Assembly (NCBI GenBank): GCA_036346275.1
Contig: CM070718.1
Coordinates: forward strand, 52,642,188 to 52,706,187
Direction: 5' to 3'
DNA: 64,000 nucleotides
Origin: Otatea glauca
Taxonomy: Eukaryota; Streptophyta; Magnoliopsida; Poales; Poaceae
Both the position numbers and the translations under genes were made by a program. Shown here in pieces: positions 35,117-47,895 of this stretch. The notes beneath the pieces are model-generated. The model was not told the DNA's origin and searched no databases. It saw only the letters and a program-made list of their open reading frames with translations. Position 1 is the stretch's first letter. Each line of letters starts with the position of its first letter.

Positions 35117-35737
35117 TCGCGTCAATAATGGCTAAGTGTTTTGGAAAGACAGGAAAATGAAGGAGAGCAACGCATGCAAGTTGGGTTTCCACTAGGGATG
35201 ATGCACAATCACGCGAACATAGGCAGGTGTGCGGGACAAGGAATGGTGTAGCGGCTCGGCAGAGTGACAGCTTAGCTTGGGGCGAGCGAAGGAGAGCAGT
35301 GACAGTAGGGAGAGAAAGAAGGGGAGGTGGGCCATGGGCTGGGTGGCTCGGCCCAGGGAGAAGGTGGGCCGATAGGGAAGAAAGGAAATGGGCCATGGCC
35401 TAGTCGGGAGGACAGAGAGGAAGGAGTGGGCCGGACCAAATTCGGCCCAAGGGATTTTCTAGAAAAATAAATTTTTTTTGAAATTTTAGAAATGGGATTG
35501 ATTTAATTGAGCTCAAAAGAATTACCAAATAAACTCCATAAAATACAAGAAAATACCAAGCTGCATACTTTAATATGCAAACTCCAAATAAAATATTTTA
35601 ATTCCCTAATTCTATGTTGCTTAACCAAATTAAATCCTTTTGTTGATTGGAAATTTTGTTAAAGTTGTAATGAACTGTAGCAAAATTAAACTAACTATTT
35701 TGAAAATAATTTTTGAAAGAGGGAAAATCAGGATGTT
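35117..35737 (-). mobile_element. Older long LTR, start portion (minus strand)
   Basis: The minus-strand start TGTAACATCCTGATTTTCCC at 35,737 leads into an AT-rich then GC-rich sequence, cut at 35,117 by the solo LTR. Confidence 0.5.
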
Positions 35738-36300
35738 ACATATTGTAAATGTAAAACTTGATTTGAGCAATAAAACATGACAGAGACATTCCTTGACATA
35801 GCCATTCAAGTAGCTAATAGCATTTGAAGTAAGTTTTGTTGAGTACAATAATACTCATTCTTGCTTGTTGAACTCTCTGTTGAGGAAAGAAGATCTGGCA
35901 TTTGCACGCTATTATGCTGGTAAGTTCAGAGATGACCATGGGAACAAGTACTAGGGCATGACCCCAGTTAGTTGAATATGGGCTTTGGTATACCATGTGG
36001 GACTTATCTTATTTTATGTATCTTCCGCTGCAAGACTCTGATGTTTATGTGTTTGGCCTACACGCCTGTGTGTAAATCTCAGTCGACTCATAGTGACCTA
36101 TGTATTATTGTTAATAATATGTTGTGCTCCAATCAGTTATTCGTGTATGGATGTGATGCATCGATGCAATGTGTGTGTGCCAGCCAATTATTATGGTACT
36201 AGTACCGTATGAACATATGATTTCGGGCAATATGATTTGGGATCTGAAAGAAATTTTTTTCACACATGGAAATGTTTTTACTATATTTTTCATGAAAAGC
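35738..36300 (+). other. LTR-derived fragment with one conserved hairpin
   Basis: 'TGAGTACAATAATACTCA' at 35,840-35,857, inside a 'GTTTTGTTGAGTAC' context, matches the second conserved hairpin of the other LTRs. The rest is AT-rich with no gene. Confidence 0.4.
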
Positions 36301-36419
36301 ACTTTCATATTATTGTAATTTTTTCAAAGTCTAGAATGACAAGAAAGAACCGAGGTATTAGCTATATCCAAATATTTGTTAAATTTAAAAAAACTTATAC
36401 TAATAAATAATTAGAAAAA

Positions 36420-36682
36420 TACTACCTCTAATTACAAATAGTTATCATTTTGGATATAGATGCAGTCAAACTTTTGAAATTGACTGTCAATATCTATTTA
36501 AATATTAAAATTGGATACGTTAAAATCATATATATATATATATATTTGTCTTGAAAAGTAATTTCATAATATTATAATTTTATTGGGTTTTATAAATATA
36601 TTATCATAGAAAGTAGTGGTCAAAGTTTTTTTTAGACCATGTCGATGCCCAAAAATACAACTATTTGTGGTGGAAGGGCGTA
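36420..36682. mobile_element. Stowaway-like MITE
   Basis: The left end 'TACTACCTCTAATTACAAAT' and right end 'ACTATTTGTGGTGGAAGGGC' before TA are inverted matches around a TA target. The interior is AT-rich with a (TA)n tract near 36,528-36,545. Confidence 0.7.
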
Positions 36683-36689
36683 ATAGCGA

Positions 36690-37090
36690 AAGGTGTCTAG
36701 AAATCTTGTCAATGTCTAAGACGAAAGGTAAGAGAGCTCCACATAAGTTGAAGTCATTGCTTTTCTAGCCCTCTAAAATTTGTTTTTAACAAACTTAGCC
36801 CTTTTTCGTTTGAATTTACAAAACTAGCCCCCTTATGAGCTCAAAAGGCGCAACAGGCGACACGAGTGACCTACCGTGCCAGGAGAGCTCAGCAGCTTCG
36901 AATCGGCAAGCAGGTTCCGCGCTTGGCTAGTGCGGAAGGAATCAACATGCAGGTTCCGCGCTAGCCAAGTGGGGAAGGAATAAGCAGCAACTTCCGTGTT
37001 TGCCTGGCGTGGAAGAACAGAATTTAATGAATAAATTTGATTAATTAGAGATTTAATTAAGTGATTAATTAATGAATATGATTAAATTAG
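36690..37090. other. Intergenic sequence interrupted by a solo LTR
   Basis: Contains duplicated 'GGTTCCGCGCT' motifs near 36,915 and 36,953. Similar composition resumes at 40,098-40,370. No gene is seen. Confidence 0.35.
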
Positions 37091-38513
37091 TGTAACATTC
37101 CAAAAATTAGAGTTTTAGAATGTTTAAATTTGAAAATTCACTATTTGCATTTTTCTTGAATTAATTTCAGCTTAATATGAATTTTATATTTATGAAAGGA
37201 TTTAATTTGACTAATCTATTCATCAAACAAAAGATTTTCAGTTTTAGTTGAATTCATTATCCTGCAACGAATTTTTTTGTATTTTTGGAGTTTTTCTTGA
37301 ATTTATTTGATATTTATTTGGATTTATTTGCTTTTATTTGAATTTTTGGAATTTCTTAAATTCGGAAAATGTTTTTAATTTCCAAAATCCTTCGCGGGCC
37401 ATTTCTGTAGCAGCCCGTTCCTATTCCCTGCTCGGTCCGGCCCATCTTCCCCGCCTCGGCCCGCTTCGCGCGTTTGCTCGGCTTCTTTCGCTTGACCAGC
37501 CCGGCCGCGGACCGCGGCCGCTCGATCTGCGCCACGTGGGCGGCCAGATCTTTGTCGCGCTCGCTGCGCCGCGCCGCCAAAACCCTAGCGCGCCGTTTTC
37601 GGCGTCCGTGCCACGCCCGCCTCCCGAGGTTATTTAAAGCCCCGAGGACCCCATCCCGAGGTTCCCCGCGCCGCGCCGCCGCTTTTGCCCTAGCCCTCGC
37701 TGCCCGAGTCGCCGCCGTCCTTTCCCGCGAGCTCGCCAAAGTCCTCCGCCGCAGCCGAAGCAATCCGCCGCATCGATCTCCTTCTCCGGTGAGCCTCCGC
37801 CGCCGCTTTTGGTCGCGCCGAGTTCCCCGCGACGCCCTCTTCCTTTTGCCTCTACTCCGGTTCGGATCCGTCGCGGTTTTGCGCGAAGCCGCGCCGTCTT
37901 CTCCACCTCCAGCGTTGCCTGCGCCGCCGCCGCCGAGCCGCTCTATCCCGCGCCGCCGTGCCTCGGCTGGCGTCGCGATCGGCGCCACGCGATGCCACGC
38001 GTCGCCGCGTCGCCTCGCCTCATGGCTGCGTCGGCGCCGCCTCGGCTCTGTCGCGCCGTGTCACCCGCCCATGTGGCCCAGCCACGTGTGCCCTAGCCCA
38101 GCGTGGCAGCCGCGACAGCGCTGCATCGGCCGCCCCGTCAGCCCTAGCCGCCGCGTGGCATGCCACCTCAGCCGGTTTGCCGCGTCACCTTGAACCGCCT
38201 CGGTGCACCCGGTTCATCGTGGACCGAGTCGCTGACGCGTGGGTCCCACCTGTCAGCCGGCAAATTCTTTTGGATTTATTCTTTTCCAGAAATCCCGAAA
38301 ATTCCAGCCAATCACGTGTTGCCACGTGTCAGCCTCTCTGACTTTCTGATCTGGAATCTTCCAGAAGCCCGTTCTCCTTCGTTCGAGCTCCGATTCCAGT
38401 GATTCAAATTTATAAATTCATCTAAATTCAAGATCTATCTTCCAGTACCATTATTTTAAAATTTTGAAATTTATTTGAATTTTTTTATTTATTTGCTCTC
38501 GTTTCGCGTGTAG

Positions 38514-38576
38514 AAGACGCAATCGAAGATCAGTCGAATCAACAATCAGAGGTAGAACCAGCAAGAGGCAGCGAAG
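38514..38576 (+). other. LTR mini-exon-like block (63 nt)
   Basis: Preceded by 'TCTCGTTTCGCGTGTAG', encodes an acidic peptide (VEDAIEDQSNQQSEVE...) in the shared frame and ends at 'GAAG|GCAAGT'. Confidence 0.55.
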
Positions 38577-39358
38577 GCAAGTCTTCCTTGAACATGTTGA
38601 TCCCAAATTTTATGAAAATGTTATGTTGTTTTCAAATTATGCATGCTTACTTTTATGCAAAGTACTTTAAATATAGTCTTAAGGTTTAGTTAATTCCAGT
38701 TTGTTATACCCTCATTGGTATTGATCATGTCGAACCTTTAACACCCTAGATGATATATACTAGCTATTTTATTTGGTGATATCCAGTAGTTTAGCATGGA
38801 ACGGTAGAATTGCTTAGTCCAGTTTAAGTGTTTCGGTATTGTGCCATTATGGGAATCATTTCAATTGTTGTTTAAACTTATTTGTGAAATTGCGGCAAGT
38901 GGTGTTGCTGCTGTGATTTAAGTAAAATAAAGTGGGAATGATTTAGACCGGGGCGGATGGATGTTTGGCGGGTGCAGAAAGCACTAGACCTTGGTATGTG
39001 AATGTTCCGCCCTAGTCAATTAAGGACCGAAGCGTGTGTTACCATGGACCGAGCACTACCGTACAACCACAAGTCTATATAGGTACGACCTGGCTAAATA
39101 ATTTGTGCGTCTCATTATTAGCTTCGCCAGTTGGTGAGTGCCAGATGTTGGCAGGCGCAAGAGGGGGCTTCTGTACTGGGCAGCTAGAACCCTAACAGCG
39201 GTGAAACCTTAGCGGGCGAGGTTAATAGTGGGGTTTTGCATTGTAAAGGCATTGTCATGATCTCTCTGTCGACACACCAAAGAAAGTGTGTTAATTGCAT
39301 GGCAACAAGAGTCGATCATGTCTTGTGGGTAAAGTGTACACACTCTGCAGAGTTAAAA

Positions 39359-39382
39359 CTACTTAAGTAGCCGTGCGCACGG
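39359..39382 (+). other. Conserved LTR double palindrome (HP1)
   Basis: 'CTACTTAAGTAG' then 'CCGTGCGCACGG', both perfect palindromes with bases different from the 34-kb and 47-kb copies. Confidence 0.65.
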
Positions 39383-40097
39383 TCAAGGGCAGGCGAGGTA
39401 CGCTTGCACATTGTAGATTTCATGGTTTTGTTTTAAATGAAAATGGTTGTTTTGGGAATCCGTGAGCAGATGGAACTCTCGGGTTATGGTTTGGTAGATG
39501 GAGCCAGTCAGGTAGCTAGAACCTGCTTTAATTGTCATATCAAATTCAATTACTATGCTATTACATTTTTGGTTCAAATGATTCTTTGTGAAATTACTAT
39601 TGGTATTTACAGTTGAACTTTGCTTTATGCTAAAAGAGCCATATTATGCCTTCAATTGTTTAACCTTGCATATAGTTATCACGCATTATGTTTCCAAGAC
39701 TTGCGGAGTACATTTTGTGCTCACCCTTGCAACATCCCCAACCTTCCATAGAAGAGTTCGCAGAAGCTGAAGGTGACTACGATTTCTACGCTTGTGGTTA
39801 CGACGAAGGCGATCCGGAATGCTAGGATGCGAACCCCAGTCGATTGCCTGTTGGGCAAATGGATGGGCTTACTTTGTTTTTGTTATTTCATTTTCGCTGT
39901 TTCTTATTGAACTCATGCTATGATGCTGCTTATTTGTAATAATTGGCCATAAGGCTAATACTCTTTTGCTTAATTAATATTATTTGATTCGTGATATGGA
40001 TGTGTTGTCATCACTGTTTCCACTGTGTGTGCTAGCTTTTCCTGGACTAGCACAGGTTATACGCAGAGGGTTCGGATTTGGAAATCCGGTCCCGACA

Positions 40098-40370
40098 AAT
40101 AGTGATTAATTATTAGAGTTAATTCCTACCGCGGAAGGGGAGCTCGGTAGGAATGTTATTGCGCATGCGATCTGCCGAGCTCTCTAAACGTAGGAGGTGA
40201 CTCGTGAAGGCTAAATTTGCAAATGATTTCAGATAAGGCTATATTTAAAAAAAATGTTCCCAAGGTGGCTTAAAAAGCAAAAAATTGACATAAGCTTAAG
40301 CGTCCATGCGGAGACTTCTGCTCTAAAGAGTGTGCCCTTAAGATCTTAAACTATCATTTGATGGGCACCT
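40098..40370. other. Continuation of sequence flanking the solo LTR
   Basis: Shares style with 36,690-37,090 (CCGCGGAAGG, GAGCTCGG). No gene is seen. Confidence 0.35.
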
Positions 40371-40757
40371 CCTCCCTAGACCCACACCATTTAATTATGG
40401 CTGTTATCATCAGGGTTTACATTACTGAAAATCGGTAGAAATCGAACAAAATTCAAAGTTGAACTTTTTGGATCTCAACGGTCAAACAATGACAAAATAA
40501 TTTGGTTTTTACCCATTTTCGAAAGGTTTACGTCGAAAATCGGCACACTCAGCGAAAATTGGAGAAAATTCAAGGAAAAATGGAAAAAATACAGAAAATG
40601 CTGGAAATTTATAAAAACCCAGCAAAGGCCCAGAAAATTAGGGAAAATGTTAGAAATGTATCGGCACACTTTTGAATAAATTTTTCCAAATTTCTCGAAT
40701 TTTTTAATTTGAATTGGATCGGTTCCTCGACCGGTTCCATTTCTTGACTCGAACCGG
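40371..40757. repeat. Dispersed 'AAAATCGG / GGAAAATTC' repeat
   Basis: Repeats of 'GGAGAAAATTCAAGG', 'GGAAAAAATACAG' and 'GGAAAATGTTAG' type, followed by 'CCTCGACCGGTTCC'. Its reverse complement resembles 49,470-49,830, so the two may be opposite arms or two copies of one element. Confidence 0.4.
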
Positions 40758-43700
40758 TGTAAGATCGAGGATGCCGACTAGAGGGGGTGAATAGGCGGCA
40801 ATAAAAATTTCTTCTACGGTTAACTAAAATCTCGCCTAACTACCCTTATGTCAAAACCTAAATGATAATAGATGCGGAAGCGATAAACTAAGGTTTTGAT
40901 AATTAAAGCCTAAGTCAACTAGGCTCACTAAGTGCACTAACTATTTATGTCTCTAACAACAATTTGCAATTCTAAATATAAGTAATCAATCAATCAATTC
41001 TATGAATATAAATTTTTTGAGTATAAATAAAGAATATAATGCAAATCACAAGAGACACACAAAGATTTTACCGTGGTGTTGACTTGCCGGTCTCCCCTAA
41101 TCCACGTTGAGGCAAACCCAAACCACTTTGGACCGGCTCCACGAATTGAGCACCCGTCTCGATTCCACTAGTAATAGCTCTTTCCCCCTCCGGGTAGGTG
41201 AGCTCCGACCTTCACAACTTAGCTGGGCCTTCTCACAATCTCTTTGAGAAGGTCACCGCGCACGACGCCTCCACACGCCGTCTAGGTGTCTGCAAATACC
41301 ACTCTTAGCTCAAAAATCAAATGAAAGAGAGAAACACATGTACACAACTCACAAAACCTTCCCTAAAGCCAACAAGCTCCAAATACCAGCCCCAAGGCTC
41401 ATTATATAATCTCCACAAGAAAAACTAGCTGTTGGGGGTAAATTGGACAAACATGCTCAGAAAACCCGGTCATACCGCCCTAGGGCCGGTATGACAGCTC
41501 CTCAGAGGCCAACGGCTAAAAAACTACCTGTTACTCAAAAAATCCGGTCATACCGGACCTATTTTCAATTTTTCGGGCTAAAAAACCTCTTCTCTGGAAA
41601 AAAAAACACACCGAGGTGATCTCGGTCAAACCGGACTTGGGGCGGTATGACCGGAGTGACCCTGGTCATACCACTACTACAACCACTAAGACACTCATAA
41701 CTTTTTATTTCGAACTCCGATTTAGGTGATCGTAGACTCTGTGCGAAGCTTATCATGAGTGCTACAACCTCCACCTATTTTTAAGATTTAAGCAACCACA
41801 GCTATTTTTAAATATCACAAAAACAAAGACTCTAATGTAGTTATTAAAGTCTAAAATCCGATTTCTCGAAATCCCTCACATAAACTTGATCAACAACATG
41901 ACTACAATCTAGAGAGAGTCAATAAGATCAAATATTGAGCCATGTGATGATCAACTCATGATCAAAATAATTTTGCAAAACACATTTGCAAATTCTAATC
42001 ACATGCTCCAATATCAAATGCATGAACATCAATATTTTGCAAACACATTTGCAAATAAACCGAGAACCTATGAGGTCAATCCTCTAGCCATGTAAGGATC
42101 AACACATGATCCCGATATTTTGCAAAACACATTTGTAAATGCCAAGACATGCTCTAGGATCGAAACCCATAACCTCTAGCTTATTTGCAAAACACATTTG
42201 TAAATAACAAATCAACATTTTTCAAACACAAAGTATAAACTTTACTTAGCCTTGTGATCATCAATACATGATCAAATCACAAGCTAAAACACCGATACAT
42301 GAGCTCTCACCTTTTGCAACACATGCAAAACCTAGCTCCATGCAAAAACCACATAAACCAAATTACATTAGCTATCTCCCTTTTGCAACACATGCAAATC
42401 CATAGCTCCATGTAAAAACCAAATCAATTAAGAAGCAAGCATGAACTCCCTTATTTGCAACACATGCAAATACTTAACTCATGCAAGAATCAACCAAGAG
42501 AGTGAGCTAGAGTGAACCGGATTGAGTTCATCAATACATGATGAAACTCAAGATTTAAGACTCGACCCCTCTTAATAGTACGACAACCTATACTAGCAAC
42601 CAGGTCTCCCATCTAAACACCGAGACTGGTAAAAGACTAGGAACACATCCTTAGACCTAGCTAGTTATACCTTTGCCTCTAGCACATCCACTTGGAGCTT
42701 TTATGATTTCCATCATCTTCTCTCCAAACCAGGTCCTTTCTTCTTGTTCATCAACACATGATGAACCTTGTTTAACTTCACTTCACTTCGGGATTCATCC
42801 TTGAAGCCTACAACGCATGATGACGTTTTCTTCCCGATTCTTCATTTTCTTGGACTCAACCTACTTCACAATTCATGGAAGATTGTTAGTCCAACAAACA
42901 CGGTTGTCTCAATCATCAATTGCACTCCATTAACACATAATGGATGCCCCCATGATCGATTGAGCACAACTCTAATCAATTTGAATGATTTATTGTGTCT
43001 TGAGTATACTAATGAAACTAATGCTTCATATACTCAAGAACTTTCGATTGCCCAAGGATCAACAAAGTGAACCATTAACACATGATTAGTTCTTTGTTGA
43101 TTGAATGGCAACCGAACACAATTTAAATTGTCATGAGTATATATTAACTACACAAGTTTCATATACTCAATTCGATGGAATCTAAAAGTAATGATCCAAT
43201 TTATATGGAGTGGTGGAAATGGATCAATACTCTTCAGACAATTAATTACTAAATAAACTCCGTTAGATGTGTGCATACAAATAATTGAACTTGAATCAAT
43301 ATGCACATATTCAATTTTTGATTGCTTTGGAGTTTATCCTATATTGCCATGAGTATACTAGAACTACACAAGTTAAATATACTCAAGGGGTTGTTTCAAA
43401 GTAATTATCCTTGATATAGAAAGACGAATTAGATCAATACTATTGAAACATCAAGGTAAAGTGTGAACTCCCTCTAAATGTGTGCATTCATGTATATATA
43501 GAGTCGAAAACAAAATACACATCTTAAGGTTAAAACAATGGTGGAGTTCACCCTTTATCTTGAATCCAAAGAATGTATCTAGAAATAATAAAGTTGTATT
43601 GGATGCATACATTTGGGATTTCCATTTTTCAGTGAGATGAGAATTTGATATTTCCATCTTTTTCATCCAAAAAAGACTAATAAGAGTTAAGCTCAATAAA

Positions 43701-43835
43701 AGAGTTAGTCTCATAAAAGGATTTGTCATTAATTAACAATTGAGACTAATTAATATTATGGTTATCAAAAGAGTTAGTTTCAATATTAGATTTATCATTA
43801 ACACCAAAACCAAACTAATAGAGCTTGAACTTTCA
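40758..43835 (-). mobile_element. Long LTR of a SIRE/Maximus-like Copia element
   Basis: Read on the minus strand it begins TGAAAGTTC at 43,835, just after a purine-rich tract (AAAAAGGGGAGAT), and ends CGATCTTACA at 40,758. The phrases 'CGGCATCCTCGATC' and 'CACCCCCTCTAGTC' near the end are familiar from grass Copia elements with long LTRs. It contains at least six copies of a 'TTTGCAAAACACATTTGCAA' motif between 41,970 and 42,490. Boundaries are inferred from the tract and termini; no target duplication can be checked. Confidence 0.5.
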
Positions 43836-45161
43836 ATCTCCCCTTTTTGGTGATTGATGACAAATCCAAGCTTAATAACCACATTTGTATGAAAATCACC
43901 ACATTGAGATAGTTTAATCTATTCGAACATATAAGCATACCTTCGAGCAATTTTTGCATTAACAAATGAGAATGCATAGGAGAGATTTTTAGACAAATAA
44001 TTCTCCCCCTTAACCAAATTAAGCTCCCACAACCCCCCCCTTGACCCCCCTTGACCAAATGAGTTATTAAGCTCCCATAAATTCTCCCCCTTTTGGCATT
44101 AAACACCAAAAATAGAAAACGAATCCAAAAAAGAGACTTTTTTAGAGTAAAGAGCTTGGCAAGGAAATACCACTTTAAAGAAGAGAGCTTGGCAAGAAAT
44201 TCTCTGAAATGAGGTCGTAACAAGATTGAAATAAGTACATATAACCTATTGAAGTTCACAAGAACTTGTAAATATTAAAAAATTTCAATAAGATTCAAGA
44301 TTTCTACAAACTTCTTTATATGGCCCAAAGAGTAAACCAACATGAAAATGGGCTATAGTTTGAGTTAAGAACAATAAATATATTTGAAACACATTCAAAT
44401 AAACTCCTCAATTTATTAGGCTTTTCAATTTGAAAACAAGCTCATAAAAGGAGTCTTTGAGAGCCTAATAGCGTTTAAACGAGGAAAACATCCAAATAAC
44501 CTTCAAATTTTTATGAAACCACTTGTATAAAGGTTTTAAAGAAGCATCACTTGTAATACCACTTGAAGGAAATATAAACCTTGTAAGTATCAATTTTGAA
44601 GTGGTACCACTTGTGATGCTTATTTTTCAATTGATACCACATCAAAAGATTGTTAATGATATTATTAGAAAGAGATACCACTTGTAAAGATCATTTTGCA
44701 TGGTTTTAAAAAAAATTGACATTTGTTTTTAAAACAAAATTATTTTCTCAAAAAACAACACTATATGTCAATTGAAGATCAACTTGATACCATGACATAG
44801 CCAAAAGAAGAGCCTCTTTCAAATATACAAAACTTGATTAAACAAGCTCCAAAAGGATTCTAAGATAAATCATGGAGCTAATACATTTAAAAATGCTCAA
44901 TTTTGTTTTGAGAGGTTTTTTCCAACTTAAAGCCAATTTGAAGATAATAAAACCACAAGAATTTCAAAAACTGAAAATTCCAGGTTTTCAGATTTTGACA
45001 TTTCAATTAGGCCTCAAAAGGTGGCTGAAAAAAATGCTCAAATGAGGTCTAAAAAATCTGATAAAATTTGATATTATAGACCAACTATTGATGATCAATT
45101 TTAATTATAATGATATCCTCAAATTATTACCTTATTTCGAGATACAAAAATCATAAATCAG
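43836..45161 (-). other. Internal 3' part of the Copia-like element
   Basis: Two purine-rich tracts on the minus strand (CCAAAAAGGGGAGA near 43,839-43,852 and CCAAAAGGGGGAGAA near 44,083-44,097) suit the stretch before a Copia 3' LTR. The rest is low-complexity AT-rich sequence without reverse transcriptase or integrase motifs. The solo LTR at 45,162 is inserted at its right edge. Confidence 0.45.
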
Positions 45162-46379
45162 TGTAACATCCCAAAATTTGAGTTTTGGAATGTTTGAATT
45201 CAAAAATAAACCATTTGCATTTTTCTTGAATTCATCCCAGCTTAATTTGAATTTTCTATTAATCAAAGGATTTAATTTGACTAAACTATTCATCAAACTA
45301 AAGATTTTCAGTTTTAGTTGGGTTTATTATGTTCCAAGGAACTTTTCTATATTTTTGGGGATTTTTCTGAATTTATTTGATATTTATTTGAATTTATTTG
45401 AATTTATTTGCATTTATTTGAATTTCTGTAATTTTTCTTAAATTGGAAAATGTGTTTGTTTTTCAAAACGCCCTCGGGCCGTCCCCCCCCCCGCGCGGCC
45501 CATTTTCTCCTCCGACCCGCTCCGCTCGGCCCACCTCTCGCACGCAGCCAACCGCCAGCCCGCTCCGCGTCGGTCGCTCGATGCGCGACATGCGTGTGGC
45601 TGCGATGCAGCCACGTCGCCGCGCCCGCGAAACCTTAACCCTAGCCGCCGTGCCGCTCGGAGACCTGCCGCTGCACGCCGTCATCCTCGAACTCCGGGTC
45701 GGGCACTCCACCCGAGACCCCTATTTAAGCAGCCGCGTTACTCATTGAGTTCCCCGCGTCGTCCTCTTCAGGATCCGCACCCGCGCGCATCCGATCCATT
45801 GCCATCTCGCCGTCAGCCGCGTCTTCTTCCCGAGTCCGTGCTTCGCACCGCCGCTTCGCCGTCGTCGATCTTATTGGTTCGCCGTCCGACGCCAACCGAC
45901 GCTCTCGATCGCGCCACGTTTTCTTTGCCGCGCCTTGATCTCGGTTGCGATCCAATCGCAGCCACCGATGCGCGACGCGTGGCTTGTCGCGTCAGCGCTA
46001 TCGTCCGCTGCGTCACCCGCCGCGTCGGTAGAAAGCTGCGTCGGCCGCCGGCGTCAACCGTGCACCGGGTGCACAGTGAACCGGGCAGTGCCATGGACCG
46101 AGTCCACCGTGAACCCGATGACGTCAGCGTTGCGCAATAAATCGTTTTTCCAGTACAAAAATAAATCCAGAAATTCCGATTTTCTGATTTTCTGTATTTT
46201 CTCTGAATTTAATTTTCCAGAAGCTCATTCTCCCTCATACGAACTCCGATTGAGGCGATTCAAGTTTCTAAATTTTTCTAAAATCAAGATCTATCTTCCA
46301 GAGCCATTTATTTTCAGTTTTGAGCTTGGTTGGGTCTCTGTTTTGTATTTATTTGGTTTCGTTGCTTCTTTTCCGGTAG

Positions 46380-46442
46380 ATGCTAATTCCGAGGGAGCGA
46401 ACGAAGACTTCGAAGACCAAGACTCAGCACTAGATCAGCAAG
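46380..46442 (+). other. LTR mini-exon-like block (63 nt)
   Basis: Preceded by 'TTGCTTCTTTTCCGGTAG', encodes 'VDANSEGANEDFEDQDSA' and ends at 'CAAG|GCAAGT'; a stop follows directly after the GKS codons. Confidence 0.55.
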
Positions 46443-47240
46443 GCAAGTCGTAATCCTTTGATCATATTGATCTTGTGATTGCAAAAGTAATTTACTTTTA
46501 TACAATTGCATGCTATTTTGTATATCAATGCTTATTTAATGGGAGTAGATGTATACCTAGTTGACATTATGCCACCTTGATTATTGGGATGCCATGTATC
46601 CATTTTTAAACCTAGGTTGGGACATTACTAGTTGGACATAATCATTATACCAACATTGGGTTACGTAGCTATGCTTAGACATGCTTAGATATACGTTGGG
46701 ATTCATGTCACATATTGAATAATGTTAATCTTGACTTAATGAGATATTGAATCGTGGCCGTTAGCCACTGTTGTAAAATTTGTTGTACCATGGCGGGGTT
46801 TACCATTGGTCTTGGTTGAACGAATTGTTTTCCCTCAGCCAAGTGATCGTGTAGTAAAGGGGGTGCTTTCTAGCACATTGGGATGTGGATGTCTTGCTTG
46901 AGACAACTTAAGGACTTAATCTTGTGCGCCATTGAACTAGGCCTAACCGTACTACCACATGTCTGGAATGGGACAGACCTAGCTGATTAATTTGCAATAT
47001 CTAGCCTTGAGTACTGCCAGTTGGTGGTGTGGGTTCCGGGATGGACGGGTAGATTCGTAAGGCGCAAGAGGGGGTCCTAAGGGGCGAAACCTTAGCGGCG
47101 ATCTGAGTTTAGACAGTGCATTGTAAAGGCTTTGTCATGATATCTCTGCGACACACCAAAGGAAGTGTGTTAAGATCGATTGCACAAAGAGATGGTCATG
47201 TCTTGTGGGTAAAGTTGTACAACCTCTGCAGAGTGTAAAA

Positions 47241-47264
47241 CTATTCGAATAGCCGCGTCCGCGG
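47241..47264 (+). other. Conserved LTR double palindrome (HP1)
   Basis: 'CTATTCGAATAG' then 'CCGCGTCCGCGG', stem positions fully complementary. Confidence 0.65.
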
Positions 47265-47895
47265 TCATGGACAAGCCCGGGAATTTAACACGGGTATAGA
47301 GTGTTTCATAAAATGTGGAATTGTTGGGATGTGAACGGGGAGTTCACTGATGTTTTGTTGTCTATCATTGATCTATTAATTATTTATTTATCTTTTCATA
47401 AATATGCTTTCAATCTATTTATTATATTTCAATTCAAGTTACTGCTTTCTGCAAATGAAACATATAGCCATCCTTATCAAGCCATGCATGAATATATTGC
47501 ATCAATTCCCTACGGCTTGCTGAGTACTTTTGTACTCACGGCTTTATGCCCTTGTTGATCAGTTGCTGAAGGAGATAATGAGTATCATGAGGAGGAATTC
47601 TATGAAGACTACGTGGATTAGGAAGGCGTTCCCCAGACGATTGCCTGTGGCATATCGAATGGCTCAAGTCATCTTTTCCGCTGCAATAGTATTTGTTTCT
47701 TAAGCCCTTAAGGCATAATGGTGTAAACATTGACCATAAGGTCGTTTGCTTTATTCAATAATAATTTGCTTCTTCTTAGTTAATTCGTTGAATGGAATGA
47801 TATTTCATCTATGTTTCCACTGTGTGCACTAGCGTGATCCTGGACTAGTGCAGTATACACAGAGGGTTTCGGATTTGCAAATCCGGGTCCCGACA

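Larger units (their letters stand above)
37091..40097 (+). mobile_element. Solo LTR of about 3.0 kb
   Basis: Starts TGTAACATTCC and ends GGTCCCGACA. The flanks ATTAG and AATAG match at four of five bases. No internal region follows. Order of elements: AT-rich start, TATA-like TTATTTAAAG (37,630-37,639), GC-rich leader, GTGAG donor (37,789), mini-exon block (38,514-38,576), double palindrome (39,359-39,382), hairpins at 39,706-39,722 and 40,029-40,053, terminal hairpin 'GGATTTGGAAATCC'. It is closely related to 61,681-64,000 and less closely to 45,162-47,895. Long reading frames of up to 239 codons on both strands come from the GC-rich section only. Size and ends suit the long-LTR Gypsy families of rice (RIRE3/RIRE8 type), unproven. 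Confidence 0.8.
45162..47895 (+). mobile_element. Solo LTR of about 2.7 kb
   Basis: Starts TGTAACATCCC and ends GGTCCCGACA, with a perfect ATCAG target duplication (45,157-45,161 and 47,896-47,900) and no internal region. It carries a TATA-like CTATTTAAG (45,721-45,729), a GC-rich leader, the mini-exon block (46,380-46,442), the double palindrome (47,241-47,264), hairpins at 47,521-47,538 and 47,826-47,851, and the terminal hairpin 'GGATTTGCAAATCC'. A clear GTGAG donor is missing, and a single frame runs open from 45,935 through the mini-exon block to 46,453. Confidence 0.88.

Noticed and set aside
37356..38341. Long Arg/Ala/Pro-rich frames on both strands (up to 239 codons)
   Set aside because: They overlap in several frames in a GC-rich LTR leader where stop codons are rare. 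No domain is seen, and close relatives at 62 and 45 kb do not keep the frames.
43798..44259. 153-codon minus-strand frame
   Set aside because: In the region before a Copia-like LTR with purine tracts; hydrophobic low-complexity peptide with no retroelement motif.
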